This document shows positions 47,923 through 58,532 of a stretch of 64,000 nt of DNA, one piece after another. The notes under the pieces are model-generated. The model was not told where the DNA came from, did not search any database, and saw nothing but the letters and a program-made list of their open reading frames with translations. Within the stretch, counting starts at the first letter, position 1. Each line of letters begins with the position of its first letter. This stretch comes from Bartonella koehlerae C-29 (GTDB lineage Bacteria > Pseudomonadota > Alphaproteobacteria > Rhizobiales > Rhizobiaceae), in assembly GCF_000706625.1 (NCBI RefSeq), contig NZ_KL407334.1, forward strand, positions 852,389-916,388, in the 5' to 3' direction. The translations under genes and the position numbers were made by a program.

Positions 47923-49908
47923 TTATTTTTCATTAAAATGGTTATGAATTTTTTGTGCAATCGTGATAGAAATTCCTATAACTTTTGTTAAATCTTCTAG
48001 TGAAGCGTCAGAAACGGCTTTAGCACTTCCAAAGTGATGAAGCAACGCACGCTTTCTTGATGGACCAATATTTTCGATTTCATCAAGCGGATTTTTCAAT
48101 GTTTCTTTTTTTCGTTTTGCTCTGTGAGTCCCAATAGCAAAACGATGTGCTTCGTCGCGTAAACGTTGCAAAAAATACAAGATAGGGTCGTGCGGGGAAA
48201 GTATAAAAGGTGTTTTTCCTTTTATAAAAAAACGTTCACGTCCCGCTCTACGATTGGCGCCTTTCGCTATTCCAACTACTGTAATGAAATTATCCAATCC
48301 TAATTCAGATAATATTGTATGCACACTGTTTATTTGTCCTTGACCTCCATCGATTAAGATAAGATCAGGCCAGATGGGAAAAGAAACATCGCCTTTACTT
48401 TGTATGTTTTTGCTTTCATGAGGCAGACCATGCTCTTTGATAAGGCGTGAAAATCTTCGTTTAATGACTTCTTTCATCATTCCAAAGTCATCGCCAGGCG
48501 TGATATCGGTTGAGCGAATGTTGAATTTGCGATATTGATTTTTAATAAATCCATTTTTACCTGCAACAATCATTGCACCTACTGCATTTGTCCCCATAAT
48601 GTGGGAATTATCATAGATTTCTATACGGCATGGGGTATGAGGCAGTTGAAATATTTCTGCAATACCCTGAAACAATTTTGTATGTGTGGCTGTTTCAGCA
48701 AGCTTGTGTCCAAGTGTTTCATGGGCATTGATATAGGCGTGATTAACCAGGGTTTTGCGTTCACCTTGTTTTGGTAAAGAGAGGCATATTTTACGATTTG
48801 CTTTTAGACTGAATGCTTCTGCAAGAAGTGTCTTGTCTTCAATTGATTCAGATAAAAGGATGAGTTTTGGAAGTGGCTTATCATCGTAGAATTGGGCAAG
48901 AAAACTCGCTAAAATTTCACTACTGGAGAAAGATGGGTCTGCTTTAGGAAAATATGCTCGGTTTCCCCAATTTTGTCCCATACGGAAAAAGAACACTTGA
49001 ATACAGGTTACTCCCCCTTTTTGCGCAATTGCAAATACATCTGCTTCTTCTATTGTTTGGGGATTAATGCCTTGATGACTGTGTATGTGAGAGAGAGCAG
49101 ATAAACGGTCACGGTAGGACGCAGCTTGTTCAAAATCAAGATTTTCTGCAGCTTTATGCATAGCTTGCACCATATCATTTTTAACGGATTGGCTTTTTCC
49201 CGAAAGGAAAGATATTGCTCCTTTAACGAGTTCACTATAATCACGGTCACTAATTTCATGGGTACAGGGTGCAGAACATCGTTTGATTTGATAAAGCAAA
49301 CAGGGACGTGTACGGTTTTCAAGAACTGAATCGGTACAGGTGCGTAATAAAAAAGCGCGTTGTAAAACGTTGATTGTTTGTGTAACTGCACCAGAAGAGG
49401 CAAAAGGACCAAAATAATGGGCTTTTCGTGTTCGAGCGCCGCGATGTTTGTATAGTGCGGGTATTCGATGATCATCAGTAATAATGATGTAAGGAAAGCT
49501 TTTATCATCACGCAGTAACACATTAAAACGTGGATGCGACCTTTTGATGAGATTAGCTTCTAAGAGGAGTGCTTCTGTTTCTGTGTGAGTAATGATAAAT
49601 TCCATATGAGATGTTGCACGAATCATGCGGGTGATACGGTTCTTATGTCCCTGTTCACGCGTATAGTTTGAAACACGTTTTTTAAGATTACGTGCTTTAC
49701 CAACATAAAGAACCTCACCATTTTCATCAAACATTCGATAAACTCCTGGCTTATGTGGAAGATGCTTGACAAACTCTTGTATAAGTTTGGTACCTTTGAA
49801 TTGGCTTTTATTATTTCCTTGATTGGCATTATCCCATGTAAGGTTAGAGAGAAAAGGAAGATTTTCTAACTCATTTTCGGTACAAGCTGTTTTGTTTTTC
49901 AAGATCAT
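47923..49908 (-). CDS. uvrC: excinuclease ABC subunit C
   Basis: UvrC makes both incisions in nucleotide excision repair. The GIY-YIG domain starts at [20 protein letters not shown] near residue 55. A UvrB-binding UVR segment (about 250-290) follows, then the UvrC-specific RNase H-like domain with [18 protein letters not shown] and [11 protein letters not shown]-terminal helix-hairpin-helix motifs ([18 protein letters not shown]) close it. Length 661 includes a ~50-residue N-terminal extension. The pairing uvrC-pgsA is widely conserved. Confidence 0.97.
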   Translation of the reverse strand: MILKNKTACTENELENLPFLSNLTWDNANQGNNKSQFKGTKLIQEFVKHLPHKPGVYRMFDENGEVLYVGKARNLKKRVSNYTREQGHKNRITRMIRATSHMEFIITHTETEALLLEANLIKRSHPRFNVLLRDDKSFPYIIITDDHRIPALYKHRGARTRKAHYFGPFASSGAVTQTINVLQRAFLLRTCTDSVLENRTRPCLLYQIKRCSAPCTHEISDRDYSELVKGAISFLSGKSQSVKNDMVQAMHKAAENLDFEQAASYRDRLSALSHIHSHQGINPQTIEEADVFAIAQKGGVTCIQVFFFRMGQNWGNRAYFPKADPSFSSSEILASFLAQFYDDKPLPKLILLSESIEDKTLLAEAFSLKANRKICLSLPKQGERKTLVNHAYINAHETLGHKLAETATHTKLFQGIAEIFQLPHTPCRIEIYDNSHIMGTNAVGAMIVAGKNGFIKNQYRKFNIRSTDITPGDDFGMMKEVIKRRFSRLIKEHGLPHESKNIQSKGDVSFPIWPDLILIDGGQGQINSVHTILSELGLDNFITVVGIAKGANRRAGRERFFIKGKTPFILSPHDPILYFLQRLRDEAHRFAIGTHRAKRKKETLKNPLDEIENIGPSRKRALLHHFGSAKAVSDASLEDLTKVIGISITIAQKIHNHFNEK

Positions 49909-50313
49909 TCTGTTTACCCAGGAATGTTTTGTGTTTTTTATATGAAATATTCTACTCCATTAAATCTTATCATTTATGTATTTATAGTTTTTGCCTGTAA
50001 ATAATGCATTATGGTATGAGATTACATGATTTTTGAGTTATTACTTTTTATAAAAAAATGCGGAAACTCTCTCAGAGAACAGTTTTACAAGTCGGCCAAC
50101 TTCATTTAATGAACTGATTGAAATGGTAAATTTGTTATAATAAGGATTATTTAAGATATTGTTTTTAAAAAATAAACACATACCATTCGCTGTTCTATGC
50201 ATTTTGAGTCAATTGTAGAGCAAAAGACTTACCTCGTGTTCCAACCCTAAGTAGTTTAACCCTCTTTAATTACCCTAACAGGATCTTCTTTTAGAAATCA
50301 TAGAAAAAAGTTT
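49909..50313. other. intergenic region, nothing recognised
   Basis: Roughly 405 AT-rich bases between rlmJ and uvrC, both on the minus strand. It should hold the uvrC promoter. I find no inverted repeat or reading frame of note. Confidence 0.4.
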
Positions 50314-51177
50314 TTAACATAATAGCTGTTCTTTTTGAATCCATTTATGAGTTATGTGTGCATTTTTATCTTGCCCAAGACGAGTGATAAGAAAAGGGCT
50401 GAGCTTTTTCATTTCTTCTTCAATAAGATATGGGGGATTGATAAGAACCATGCCACTTCCATTCATTGTAAGGGGTATGGAGCTTTTTCGAATACGCATT
50501 TCGAGTTGTAGAATTTTTGGAATTCCTGTTTGATGAAGTGCATGAAGAAAGTTTTCAATTTCTTTGTCATATTTAACGGGGTACCATAAAGCATAAATTC
50601 CTCTAGGGAAACGGCGATATGCTTTCCTCAATCCCTCAATGAGACGAGAAAATTCACCAGGTTTTTCAAAGGGAGGATCAACAAGGATGAAACCACGTTT
50701 TTCTTTTGGTGGCAGATGGGCATTTAAGGAAAGCCATCCATCTAAATGTAAAACTTTTGTTTGATAATCACCAGCAAAATTTTTTGCTAAAATATGATAA
50801 TCTTCATGGTGCAATTCAATTGCTGTTAACCGGTCTTGTTTACGCAGTAATTGACGAATAAGAACAGGAGAGCCAGGATAAAATAGGATTTCTTTTTCCC
50901 CCTTATTGAGTGCTTCGATGATATTACACCATGGATAAAGGAGTGCTTTTAAATCTTCTGGAATAGGTGCTGAAAGAAGTTGGTAAACACCTTCACGCCA
51001 TTCACCTGTTTTATGTGCTTCTAGAGAGGAGAGATCATAAATGCCGATTCCAGCATGCGTATCTATAATACGAAAAGCTTTTTCTTTGCGTTTGAGATAT
51101 TCTATGATGCGAGTGACAATAATATGTTTAAAAACATCAGCAAAATTGCCAGCATGATAAATATGCCGATAATTCAT
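50314..51177 (-). CDS. rlmJ: 23S rRNA (A2030-N6)-methyltransferase
   Basis: RlmJ methylates A2030 of 23S rRNA. MNYRHIYHAGNFADVFKHI is the family's hallmark N-terminus. FRIIDTHAGIGIYDL is the SAM region, and the catalytic DPPFE box lies in GFILVDPPFEKPGEF. Length 287 is typical. It is a lone gene upstream of uvrC and downstream of a decayed region. Confidence 0.95.
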   Translation of the reverse strand: MNYRHIYHAGNFADVFKHIIVTRIIEYLKRKEKAFRIIDTHAGIGIYDLSSLEAHKTGEWREGVYQLLSAPIPEDLKALLYPWCNIIEALNKGEKEILFYPGSPVLIRQLLRKQDRLTAIELHHEDYHILAKNFAGDYQTKVLHLDGWLSLNAHLPPKEKRGFILVDPPFEKPGEFSRLIEGLRKAYRRFPRGIYALWYPVKYDKEIENFLHALHQTGIPKILQLEMRIRKSSIPLTMNGSGMVLINPPYLIEEEMKKLSPFLITRLGQDKNAHITHKWIQKEQLLC

Positions 51178-51879
51178 AAGTAAAATCTATCCTATCTAAG
51201 AATGCTCACCAAATCCCTTTCTAACATAAAAAGACAGTTTTCCTATTCACAAAAAACCTCTGAGAGAGATAAAATAATGTCTTGCTCAAAAAAACATATA
51301 TGTTTGGCAGAATACCAATGTCATAGATTTACAGTGATTGGCTATACTATTTTATATCAATCTAATTTGTATAAATTAGATTAATCGCTAAGATTTCAAA
51401 TCTTTTAATAAAACATGGCTAAAAAAAGAGAAAATACTTCGATTAAGGCATTTGGCAGATTATGAAAGAATTTTTTTATTACCACCGCCTCAAAAGGAAA
51501 TGAATAAAAGGTACAAGTTAATTGATGTATCAGTAGAGGTTTCTAAAGATTGTAAGCGCAATTTGCACATTCATCAATAAATTTTCTAAGTTTTTGAAGA
51601 TAAACTATTTTTAATATCTCACAAAGCAGTTAAACTGATCAGTTATAAATTCTATGAACAACAATAGTAAAAATGTTTGCACGCTGTATCGACAGATTTC
51701 TCACGGGAGCATTTAAGGAGTGTCTTTGTTTGGAACGCAAGTTTCACATTACATATGTGAAACGGTGAGGTTTTTATAGGATATCAAAAGACGAGTTTTA
51801 AAAAACTGACATAAGATGTACGAACTGTTTCAATCAAAGGAGAGATTATGAAGAAAATAAGCATAAAGATATCGAGATA
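51178..51879. other. decayed region upstream of the nagZ relic
   Basis: About 700 bases with only short frames. A 12-codon end of a frame (MKKISIKISR, stop TAA) overlaps the nagZ relic start as TAATG at 51878-51882. In rhizobia a SPOR-domain protein gene usually precedes nagZ with such coupling, so this may be its residue. A perfect inverted repeat lies at 51741-51763. Nothing else is recognisable. Confidence 0.4.
51741..51763. repeat. 23-bp inverted repeat in decayed region
   Basis: GTTTCACAT, TACAT, ATGTGAAAC: perfect 9-bp arms around a 5-base loop, followed 7 bases later by T5. It could be a terminator for a lost gene or a regulator site. Confidence 0.35.
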
Positions 51880-52899
51880 ATGTCAGAAATAAAAGCTATG
51901 ATTACTAGTATTTCTAATTTTTTCTAAGAAAAAATGAAAAAACGTTCATTGCTGAGCATAAGCCTTGAACTTTTATTCTCTTTGCTTCCAATATTGGGTC
52001 GGCAGATGATGTCAAAGCACTGACTACATCTTTACATTGTGGTAAGTAGGCGTGATGATATTTTTCTTGATCAAGAAGGGGGAAAGGTACAATGTTTTCT
52101 TCCACCTTTGGTACTTCTTTATCCGGCAGCTGTAATTTTTGGGGAAATAAAAGGGATCAAGATAAGGGAATTCGTGCTGCGTGGATTATGTCTCGATTTC
52201 GTGCTATTGATTTAATAAAGTTTGGTATAAATGCCAATTGTCTTCCTGTTTTAGATATTTTGGTGGGTGGAACGCACGATGTTATTGGAACGCGTGCTTA
52301 TGCTAAAGGTGTAGAAACAGTGATAGCTTTAGGGTGTGCAATTACTGAGGGACTTTTGGATGGGGGCTTTTACCGGTGATAAAACATATTCCAAGATATG
52401 GTAGAGCATTTTGAGAGACGCATTTTGAATTAGCATGTGACAATGTACCCCTTGATATTTTGGAAAAGTATGATTTTATGTTTTTAAAAAATTTGACTGA
52501 TTTGCTTATCTGCGATAACTGCGCATATTGGCTATGAAGCAATTGACAAAAGAATTTCTGCAACGCTTTCTAAAAGAGTTATTGAGAATATTATTCGTAA
52601 AAAGATAGGTTTTTATGGGCTTTTAATGTCAGATAGTGTATCAATGAAAACTCTTTGGTAAAATGCATTTTCAGAAAATTTCTCTAATTTAACACGTGAA
52701 ATTTTTTCTGCAAGCTGTGATATTATTCTACATTATAATGGTCATTTAGAAAAAATATTTGCGATCACGCATACGGTTTTGTTTTTAAAAGGTAAAACAT
52801 TGGACGTGCGTATAGAGCTCGCAGACGGGATTTTCAACCAGACAGATCAGATGAAGTTGCTTTGAAAGAGGAATTTTCAAACCTTTTGACTTTTATTTG
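51880..52899 (+). pseudogene. nagZ: decayed beta-N-acetylhexosaminidase gene
   Basis: NagZ (GH3) removes N-acetylglucosamine from recycled peptidoglycan fragments. The relic begins MSEIKAM, then in broken frames GSADDVKALTTSLHCG, DDIFLDQEGGKVQ and DKGIRAAWIMSRFRAIDLIKFG. NANCLPVLDI, GTRAYAKGVETVIALG and VIKHIP correspond to the substrate and catalytic-loop region of NagZ, and GFYGLLMSDSVSMKTL to the catalytic Asp region (SDD, here SDS). At least five frameshifts or stops are present and the GHG of the KH(I/F)PGHG motif is altered. A 95-codon frame at 52092-52379 is a fragment of it. In relatives scpA-scpB follow; here tatA does. Confidence 0.75.
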
Positions 52900-53110
52900 A
52901 AGAGGTTTGTCATTTTTGATTTATCTGCGCTTGTTGTAATATGCTAATTAAAAGTTGGAGAGGAGCTAAAAGCTATTTTACAATAAAAAATGTTCAATTG
53001 CCTTTAACTTGAGAAGAAAATATACAAGTAAGATATGATATATTTGGTATATTCCTTACAGAACTGTTATGAACAAGTGAAATCAAATTAAAAAGCAGTG
53101 AGAGAGAGTG

Positions 53111-53410
53111 ATGGGTAATATTTTTTCACCAACACATTTAATTGTAATTTTATTGATTGTTATTGTGCTTTTCGGGCGCGGTAAGGTTTCTGAATTAATG
53201 GGTGATGTGGCGAAGGGAGTTAAAGCTTTTAAAAAGAATATAAAAGACGAAGAGGACATTCTCGAGGATAAGCTTGAGAGGGCTCACCATTCTGAAATAA
53301 TTGATGTTGAACCTCAAAAATCTCAGTCTTTATCGGTGAAGCGTGCAGCTACGCATGTAAAAGGTTCTTCTTCCTCTAGAAAAAGCAAAACTTCTGTTGC
53401 TAAAAAATAG
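53111..53410 (+). CDS. tatA: Sec-independent translocase protein TatA
   Basis: TatA oligomers form the passage for folded twin-arginine substrates. The short N-terminal helix [16 protein letters not shown] is followed by the [21 protein letters not shown] hinge and amphipathic helix, the family signature. The C-terminal ~45 residues are basic and Ser/Lys-rich. The ATG at 53111 is chosen over the adjacent GTG at 53108; GAGAGAG precedes. First gene of tatABC. Confidence 0.95.
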   Translation: MGNIFSPTHLIVILLIVIVLFGRGKVSELMGDVAKGVKAFKKNIKDEEDILEDKLERAHHSEIIDVEPQKSQSLSVKRAATHVKGSSSSRKSKTSVAKK

Positions 53411-53470
53411 TGTGTAAAATAACAAAGACACAATCATAATTGTTCAAATAAGGAAGTCGAGTATAAACTG

Positions 53471-53911
53471 ATGTTTGGGATTGATGGGCCTGAGTTTTTC
53501 GTGATCTTACTTGTTCTCATCGTCGTAGTTGGACCAAAAGATTTACCTAAAATGCTAAGGACAATGGCAAAGGCAATAGCTTATGTCCGTTCAACAGCGA
53601 ATGAATTTCGTCACCAGTTTGATGATGCAATGAAACAAGCTGAGCTTGATAATCTGCAAAAGACACTATCGAATATAAGCGATTTTAATCCAGACAAGAA
53701 GTTGACAGGAATTTTAAATCCCATGCATGATATAAGAGGAGATATCTCCGATAATTTTGATGTAAATACAACGCACCATAAATTAGAAAAAGATCAAGAA
53801 AATTTTGAATGTGATCAGAACAAAACCAATGAAGATTTAGACGTACCTGTTGTTGTTCGTAGTTTTGGGAGTGTATCTGTAACTTCTAAAGATAAAGTAG
53901 ATGCGTCATGA
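53471..53911 (+). CDS. tatB: Sec-independent translocase protein TatB
   Basis: TatB forms the substrate receptor with TatC. MFGIDGPEFFVILLVLIVVVGPKDLPKM carries the single helix and the GPKDLP hinge typical of TatB. The amphipathic region TMAKAIAYVRSTANEFRHQFDDAMKQAELD follows, then an acidic variable tail. Length 146. It ends in an ATGA overlap with tatC. Confidence 0.95.
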   Translation: MFGIDGPEFFVILLVLIVVVGPKDLPKMLRTMAKAIAYVRSTANEFRHQFDDAMKQAELDNLQKTLSNISDFNPDKKLTGILNPMHDIRGDISDNFDVNTTHHKLEKDQENFECDQNKTNEDLDVPVVVRSFGSVSVTSKDKVDAS

Positions 53912-54684
53912 ATGTTAAGAAAGATGAAGTTGATGCTAATATGGCACCCCTTTTAGAGCATTTGATTGAACTGCGTCAGCGAATTATTACTGCTCTGATC
54001 GCATTTTTTATCGCTTTTATTATATGTTTTCTTGTCAAAGATTATATCTTAAATTTTTTGATATGGCCTTATCAGTGGGCAATGAAAATATCAGGTAGTA
54101 ATCCTGAGAGTATTCGTTTGCAATCAACGCAAGTATGGGAAACTTTTTTAACGAAGATGAAACTTGCTACTTTTGGGGCAGCTATTTTGTCTTTTCCTTA
54201 TACGGCTTTTCAGTTTTATAGCTTTATTGCACCAGGACTTTATAAAAATGAGCGTATAGCTTTTTTACCATTTCTAATTAGTGGGCCGATTTTATTTTGT
54301 ATTGGTGGGGCGTTTGTTTATGCTCTGGTGGCACCGATTATGCTTTGGTTTAGCCTTTCTCAGCAATTTCTTCCGGATGTTCATTTAAGAATAGAGTTTA
54401 TAGTGCGTATCTCCGATTATTTAAGTTTTATGACATCGTTTATTCTAATTTTTGGTTTGATTTTTCAATTACCTCTTGTCACCAGTCTTTTAACGAAAGT
54501 TGGACTTTTAACTTCTCATAGTTTAGCGTCTAAACGAAAGTGGGCTATTCTCATCTCTTTTATAATTGCGGCGATAGTAACTCCATCGGATTTTTTTACT
54601 ATGTTTGCGGTAGCATTACCAACGATAGCTCTTTACGAGATTTCAATTTTAATTGCCTACTGTATGGAAAAGAAATCCCCTTAA
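53908..54684 (+). CDS. tatC: Sec-independent translocase protein TatC
   Basis: TatC recognises the twin-arginine signal. Six helices are visible; MAPLLEHLIELRQRIITALIAF is the conserved N-terminus with the signal-binding Glu, and SFPYTAFQFYSFIAPGLYKNER is the first periplasmic cap region. Length 258 is normal. It overlaps tatB by four bases and is followed by serS 62 bases later. Confidence 0.97.
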   Translation: MNVKKDEVDANMAPLLEHLIELRQRIITALIAFFIAFIICFLVKDYILNFLIWPYQWAMKISGSNPESIRLQSTQVWETFLTKMKLATFGAAILSFPYTAFQFYSFIAPGLYKNERIAFLPFLISGPILFCIGGAFVYALVAPIMLWFSLSQQFLPDVHLRIEFIVRISDYLSFMTSFILIFGLIFQLPLVTSLLTKVGLLTSHSLASKRKWAILISFIIAAIVTPSDFFTMFAVALPTIALYEISILIAYCMEKKSP

Positions 54685-54746
54685 GAGAAATTTATAACTT
54701 GTGCCATAGGAAAATGAATTAGAAACGATGCAAATGAGGAATTTTG

Positions 54747-56024
54747 ATGCTTGATATTAAGTGGATTCGTGAACACCCTGAGAAATTAGATGCAGCGTTG
54801 GCAAAGAGAGGTATTGAGCCACAAGCTGAAAGGTTAATAAAACTTGATTTTGAGCGTCGGTCATATGTCGCTAGATTACAATCCGCGCAGGAGCGTCGCA
54901 ATGCAGCTTCAAAGGAAATAGGACAGGCTTTAGTTACCTGTGATCAGAAAACGGCTGAACACTTTAGAGCTGAGGTTGAAGAGATTAAGGCCTTTCTTTC
55001 TTCTGCTACAGTAGAAGAAAAACGATTGACAAAGAGTTTGGAGAATGCTCTTTCAGCTATCCCGAATATTCCATTAGATGATGTTCCAGAAGGTAAAGAT
55101 GAAAGTGATAATGTTGTTATTCGACATTTTGGTACACCTACGGCGTTTGACTTTACACCAAAGGAACATTTTGATCTTGGTCAAAATCTCAAACAGATGG
55201 ATTTTGAACGGGCAAGCCGTTTGTCGGGTACACGTTTTACAGTACTCTCAGGTATGTTAGCACGGCTTGAACGTGCATTGGGTCAATTTATGCTTGATGT
55301 ACATGTTTATGAGCATGGTTATACAGAAGTTTCTGTACCTCTCCTTGTTCGTGATGAGATTGTTTATGGAGTAGCTCAGTTGCCGAAATTTGCTGATGAT
55401 CTCTTTCGAACAACAGATGGTCGGTGGCTTATTTCAACAGCAGAAGTTCCGTTAACCAATTTGGTAAACAATGAAATTCTTGAGATATCGGATTTGCCAT
55501 TGCGATTTTCTTCTTTGAGCCCTTGTTTCCGATCCGAAGCGGGATCTGCTGGTCGTGATACACGTGGTATGTTGCGTCAACACCAATTTTGGAAAGTAGA
55601 AATGGTATCAATTACCACTGCAGAACAGTCTTTAATTGAACTGGAACGTATGACAGAATGTGCAGAAGATGTATTAAAACGACTCAATTTGCCTTTTCGT
55701 ACCGTGGTTCTTTCTACAGGTGATATGGGATTTTCCGCACGCAAAACCTATGATATTGAAGTTTGGCTTCCTGGTCAAGGATGTTATCGTGAAATTTCCA
55801 GTTGCTCATTTTGTGGAGATTTTCAAGGGCGACGTATGAATGCACGCTATCGTAAAGAAGGTGAGAAAACATTACATTTCGTCCATAGTCTTAATGGTTC
55901 CGGTACGGCTGTTGGTCGTTGTCTTATTGCCATTCTTGAGAATTATCAGCAGGCTGATGGGTCAATTATTGTACCCGATGTTTTACAACCTTATATGAAG
56001 GGCATACGTTGCATTACTGCTTAA
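54747..56024 (+). CDS. serS: seryl-tRNA synthetase
   Basis: A class II synthetase for tRNA-Ser (and tRNA-Sec where present). The N-terminal long coiled-coil arm spans about residues 30-105. Motif 2 is [21 protein letters not shown], motif 3 [16 protein letters not shown], and TAEVPLTNL binds serine. Length 425 is normal. [15 protein letters not shown] is the usual start, so ATG 54747 is used rather than the TTG at 54744; GAGGA precedes. Confidence 0.97.
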   Translation: MLDIKWIREHPEKLDAALAKRGIEPQAERLIKLDFERRSYVARLQSAQERRNAASKEIGQALVTCDQKTAEHFRAEVEEIKAFLSSATVEEKRLTKSLENALSAIPNIPLDDVPEGKDESDNVVIRHFGTPTAFDFTPKEHFDLGQNLKQMDFERASRLSGTRFTVLSGMLARLERALGQFMLDVHVYEHGYTEVSVPLLVRDEIVYGVAQLPKFADDLFRTTDGRWLISTAEVPLTNLVNNEILEISDLPLRFSSLSPCFRSEAGSAGRDTRGMLRQHQFWKVEMVSITTAEQSLIELERMTECAEDVLKRLNLPFRTVVLSTGDMGFSARKTYDIEVWLPGQGCYREISSCSFCGDFQGRRMNARYRKEGEKTLHFVHSLNGSGTAVGRCLIAILENYQQADGSIIVPDVLQPYMKGIRCITA

Positions 56025-56156
56025 ATTTGAAAAGGAGAACGACTATACGTTTATTGTTGACAACTGAGAGCATAAAGACACAAGGGGATACCATTTAAAA
56101 AGAAATAAAATGTGAGTACAATGATATAACGACTCTGTTGGAGATCGAATGATATT

Positions 56157-56816
56157 ATGGAGAAAAAGTGTATTTTACGATTTCATGAGGAGCTAGCTGG
56201 TCTTGTGTTAAGAATGCGCAGCAAAGGAATTGATGATGTTCACTTTTTTGCGGCATTGGAGAAAATTCCACGTCAACAGTTTGTCGGTTCTCCTTGGTTT
56301 AAGGGTGCTTATGATAATAAAGTTATTCCAATTGAGTGTGGTGAATATATTGAGCGTTTAGAAGAGCAACTCTTGATTCTTTATGCTTTGTCTTTGAAAA
56401 AAAAACATCGTGTTTTAGAGATTGGTACGGGTTCTGGTTTTTGTACTGCCCTTATGGCATGTCTTAGTGACCGTGTGATAACAGTTGATCGCTATAAAAC
56501 GCTTGTTGATTTGGCGCGTCAAAAATTTCAAACTTTAGGCATTGAAAATATTGTTATACGGCAGATTGATGGAAGTCGTATTGTTGCAGGTTTGGGGTCG
56601 TTTGATCGTATTCTTATTTGGCCATCACGCTCTGATGAACCGAAAGAATTTTTAGAACTTTTAACTGAAAATGGAATTCTCATTCAAGCTATAGGACCTG
56701 ATGAAGGGGTACAAACCATTACGCGTTATACAAAAATTGCGAGCCGGTTTGAGTGCTTAGAAATGTTTCAAGTGCGGTATCAACCATTTATTGAAGGTAT
56801 TGCGGAAACACTTTGA
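56157..56816 (+). CDS. pcm: Pcm-like isoaspartate methyltransferase, divergent
   Basis: A 219-residue SAM methyltransferase of the protein-L-isoaspartate O-methyltransferase family. Motif I is VLEIGTGSGFCTALM (residues 86-100). The substrate-side segment that in classical Pcm reads CGQTISQP reads CGEYIERLEEQ here, so activity on isoaspartyl proteins is uncertain. Position after serS and before lppB is that of pcm in rhizobia, where surE normally lies between serS and pcm; only 132 bases separate them here. Function may have shifted, or the gene may be drifting. Confidence 0.75.
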   Translation: MEKKCILRFHEELAGLVLRMRSKGIDDVHFFAALEKIPRQQFVGSPWFKGAYDNKVIPIECGEYIERLEEQLLILYALSLKKKHRVLEIGTGSGFCTALMACLSDRVITVDRYKTLVDLARQKFQTLGIENIVIRQIDGSRIVAGLGSFDRILIWPSRSDEPKEFLELLTENGILIQAIGPDEGVQTITRYTKIASRFECLEMFQVRYQPFIEGIAETL

Positions 56817-56972
56817 TTTTCAGACTATAGATACTCCATAAAATATTTCCTCTCTTAATTTTATGATAAATTCACTTTGATTTTATTGTAAAAATATTCC
56901 TGAATAAAATACCTTATTTTAACTCTTAGGTAATATTACAAAGCTTTAATAGATTGAGTTGAGTATTGGTGA

Positions 56973-58163
56973 ATGAGCAAAACTATGTTTTTAAAAGTTT
57001 TGGGTAATGTTGTCCGATGTAATCAGAGTATAGCTCTTTTAGCGATGATAACAGTTCTTGTGGGATGTAGTTCTGGTATGGAGCGTTTCGCTAATACTTT
57101 CTCTTATTCTACAGTTTTTAATCAGCCAAATATGTCTACAACGATGTCGATGTCTACGGATTCTCCAACGTTGTCGTATGGCGCTGGTATGATACAAAGT
57201 ACTGAATTGCCACCTGTAGAGCCAAGTAATGATTTATCAACCTATGATAATACTGTATATAATTCTCCTCCACAAGATGAGACCCCTTCTCCTGATAGTC
57301 GAGTTATGGGAACACCACCACGCAATCTTGGAACGCTTTCTCGTGCACAAATGAAGAAAGAACCTCTTTTTCGACGAAACTCTTATATTGTTCAAAGTGG
57401 GGATACGTTGTTAAGCATTGCTCGGCAAAGAGGAGTCAATGTTGAGGTATTAAAATTAGTAAACGGCATAAGTAGTAATTCCATTTATATAGGCCAGGTC
57501 CTTATAATCCCAAGTGGTCGTACAATAGAAACTTCGAATGCTCGCAATAATGATGGGAGGACAGAAAAACAATCTTTATCTCAGCCTCGAGCCACGTCTT
57601 CTATAAGACACAAGGAAGATTCATTTGCAGAGAAAGCTCCTATAACAACCAAGTCTTCTGCAAAGATAAGCAGGTCACATATTATACAGAATTTTTCCAC
57701 ACAGATGCCCTCATTAAATGATGAAACGGGTATTTTAGACACTGTGATGAATAAGGATAATGGTGTGACACCACAAGTCACAGGAATTTCTAAGATGCGT
57801 TGGCCGGTACGAGGGCGTTTATTAAACCAGTTTGGTCAAAAGAAAGGGACAGTAACGAGTCGGGGAATATATATTGCTGTGCCTGAAGGCTCATCGGTAA
57901 AGTCAGCGGAAAACGGTATCGTTATTTATGCAAGTGATGGGTTAAAAGAGCTTGGCAATGTTGTTATGATCCGACATGAGAATAATATTATCACTATTTA
58001 TGGATGTAATAGCAAGCTTGTTGTTACTAAAGGGCAACAGGTACGGCGTGGTGATGAGATTGCTAAGTCTGGTGTTTCAGGTGATGTTAAAACTCCACGT
58101 GTTTATTTTGAAGTGCGTGAAAATTCTTTACCTGTTGATCCTATCAAGTATTTAGAAAACTAA
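56973..58163 (+). CDS. lppB: NlpD/LppB-like lipoprotein with LysM and M23-like domains
   Basis: A 396-residue lipoprotein: signal peptide with lipobox LVGC (Cys32), a disordered Ser/Pro-rich stretch, one LysM (YIVQSGDTLLSIARQRG ... GQVLIIPSG, about residues 140-185) and a C-terminal M23-fold domain from about residue 280. The usual zinc ligands are absent: RGIYIAVPEG where HxxxD is expected, IYGCN for YAH, and VYFEVR for HFE. Such degenerate M23 proteins (NlpD, EnvC) activate periplasmic amidases rather than cut peptidoglycan. The start has no strong ribosome site. Confidence 0.85.
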   Translation: MSKTMFLKVLGNVVRCNQSIALLAMITVLVGCSSGMERFANTFSYSTVFNQPNMSTTMSMSTDSPTLSYGAGMIQSTELPPVEPSNDLSTYDNTVYNSPPQDETPSPDSRVMGTPPRNLGTLSRAQMKKEPLFRRNSYIVQSGDTLLSIARQRGVNVEVLKLVNGISSNSIYIGQVLIIPSGRTIETSNARNNDGRTEKQSLSQPRATSSIRHKEDSFAEKAPITTKSSAKISRSHIIQNFSTQMPSLNDETGILDTVMNKDNGVTPQVTGISKMRWPVRGRLLNQFGQKKGTVTSRGIYIAVPEGSSVKSAENGIVIYASDGLKELGNVVMIRHENNIITIYGCNSKLVVTKGQQVRRGDEIAKSGVSGDVKTPRVYFEVRENSLPVDPIKYLEN

Positions 58164-58532
58164 CGTATGGTGACTTTTAAAAAAAAATTTATAATTTATC
58201 TGGATTTCAGACAAAATAATCAATCTGCTTAAGTCAATGCTCTTTCAGCAAAAAAATCTTACACGCTTAAGGATAGCGATCAGTTTAACTGATTTAGAAG
58301 GGAAGAAGATTATTGTTCATTTATTTTTTCCGAAAAGAGAAACAAATCTGTTTTTTAAAAGTTTTTTCTCGTTGCCTTCTGCCTTTTAAGGTTTTATTGC
58401 CTTTCGATAAAGCTGTAATTACAGTTTGTAGTTATTGTTCTGCATGACGATCCTCTAGGAAAGCTTTTTTTAATCAAAAGCTTATTTAAAAAGAATAGGA
58501 AATACCTGAAGTTTAATCTATAGGAGATAAAA
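58164..58532. other. intergenic region before yajC
   Basis: About 370 AT-rich bases. No long frame and no remnant that I can name. TTATAGGAGAT next to the end is the ribosome site of yajC. Confidence 0.4.

Noticed and set aside
52092-52379. 95-codon frame as an independent gene
   Set aside because: Its product is a middle fragment of NagZ, and adjoining NagZ pieces continue in other frames.
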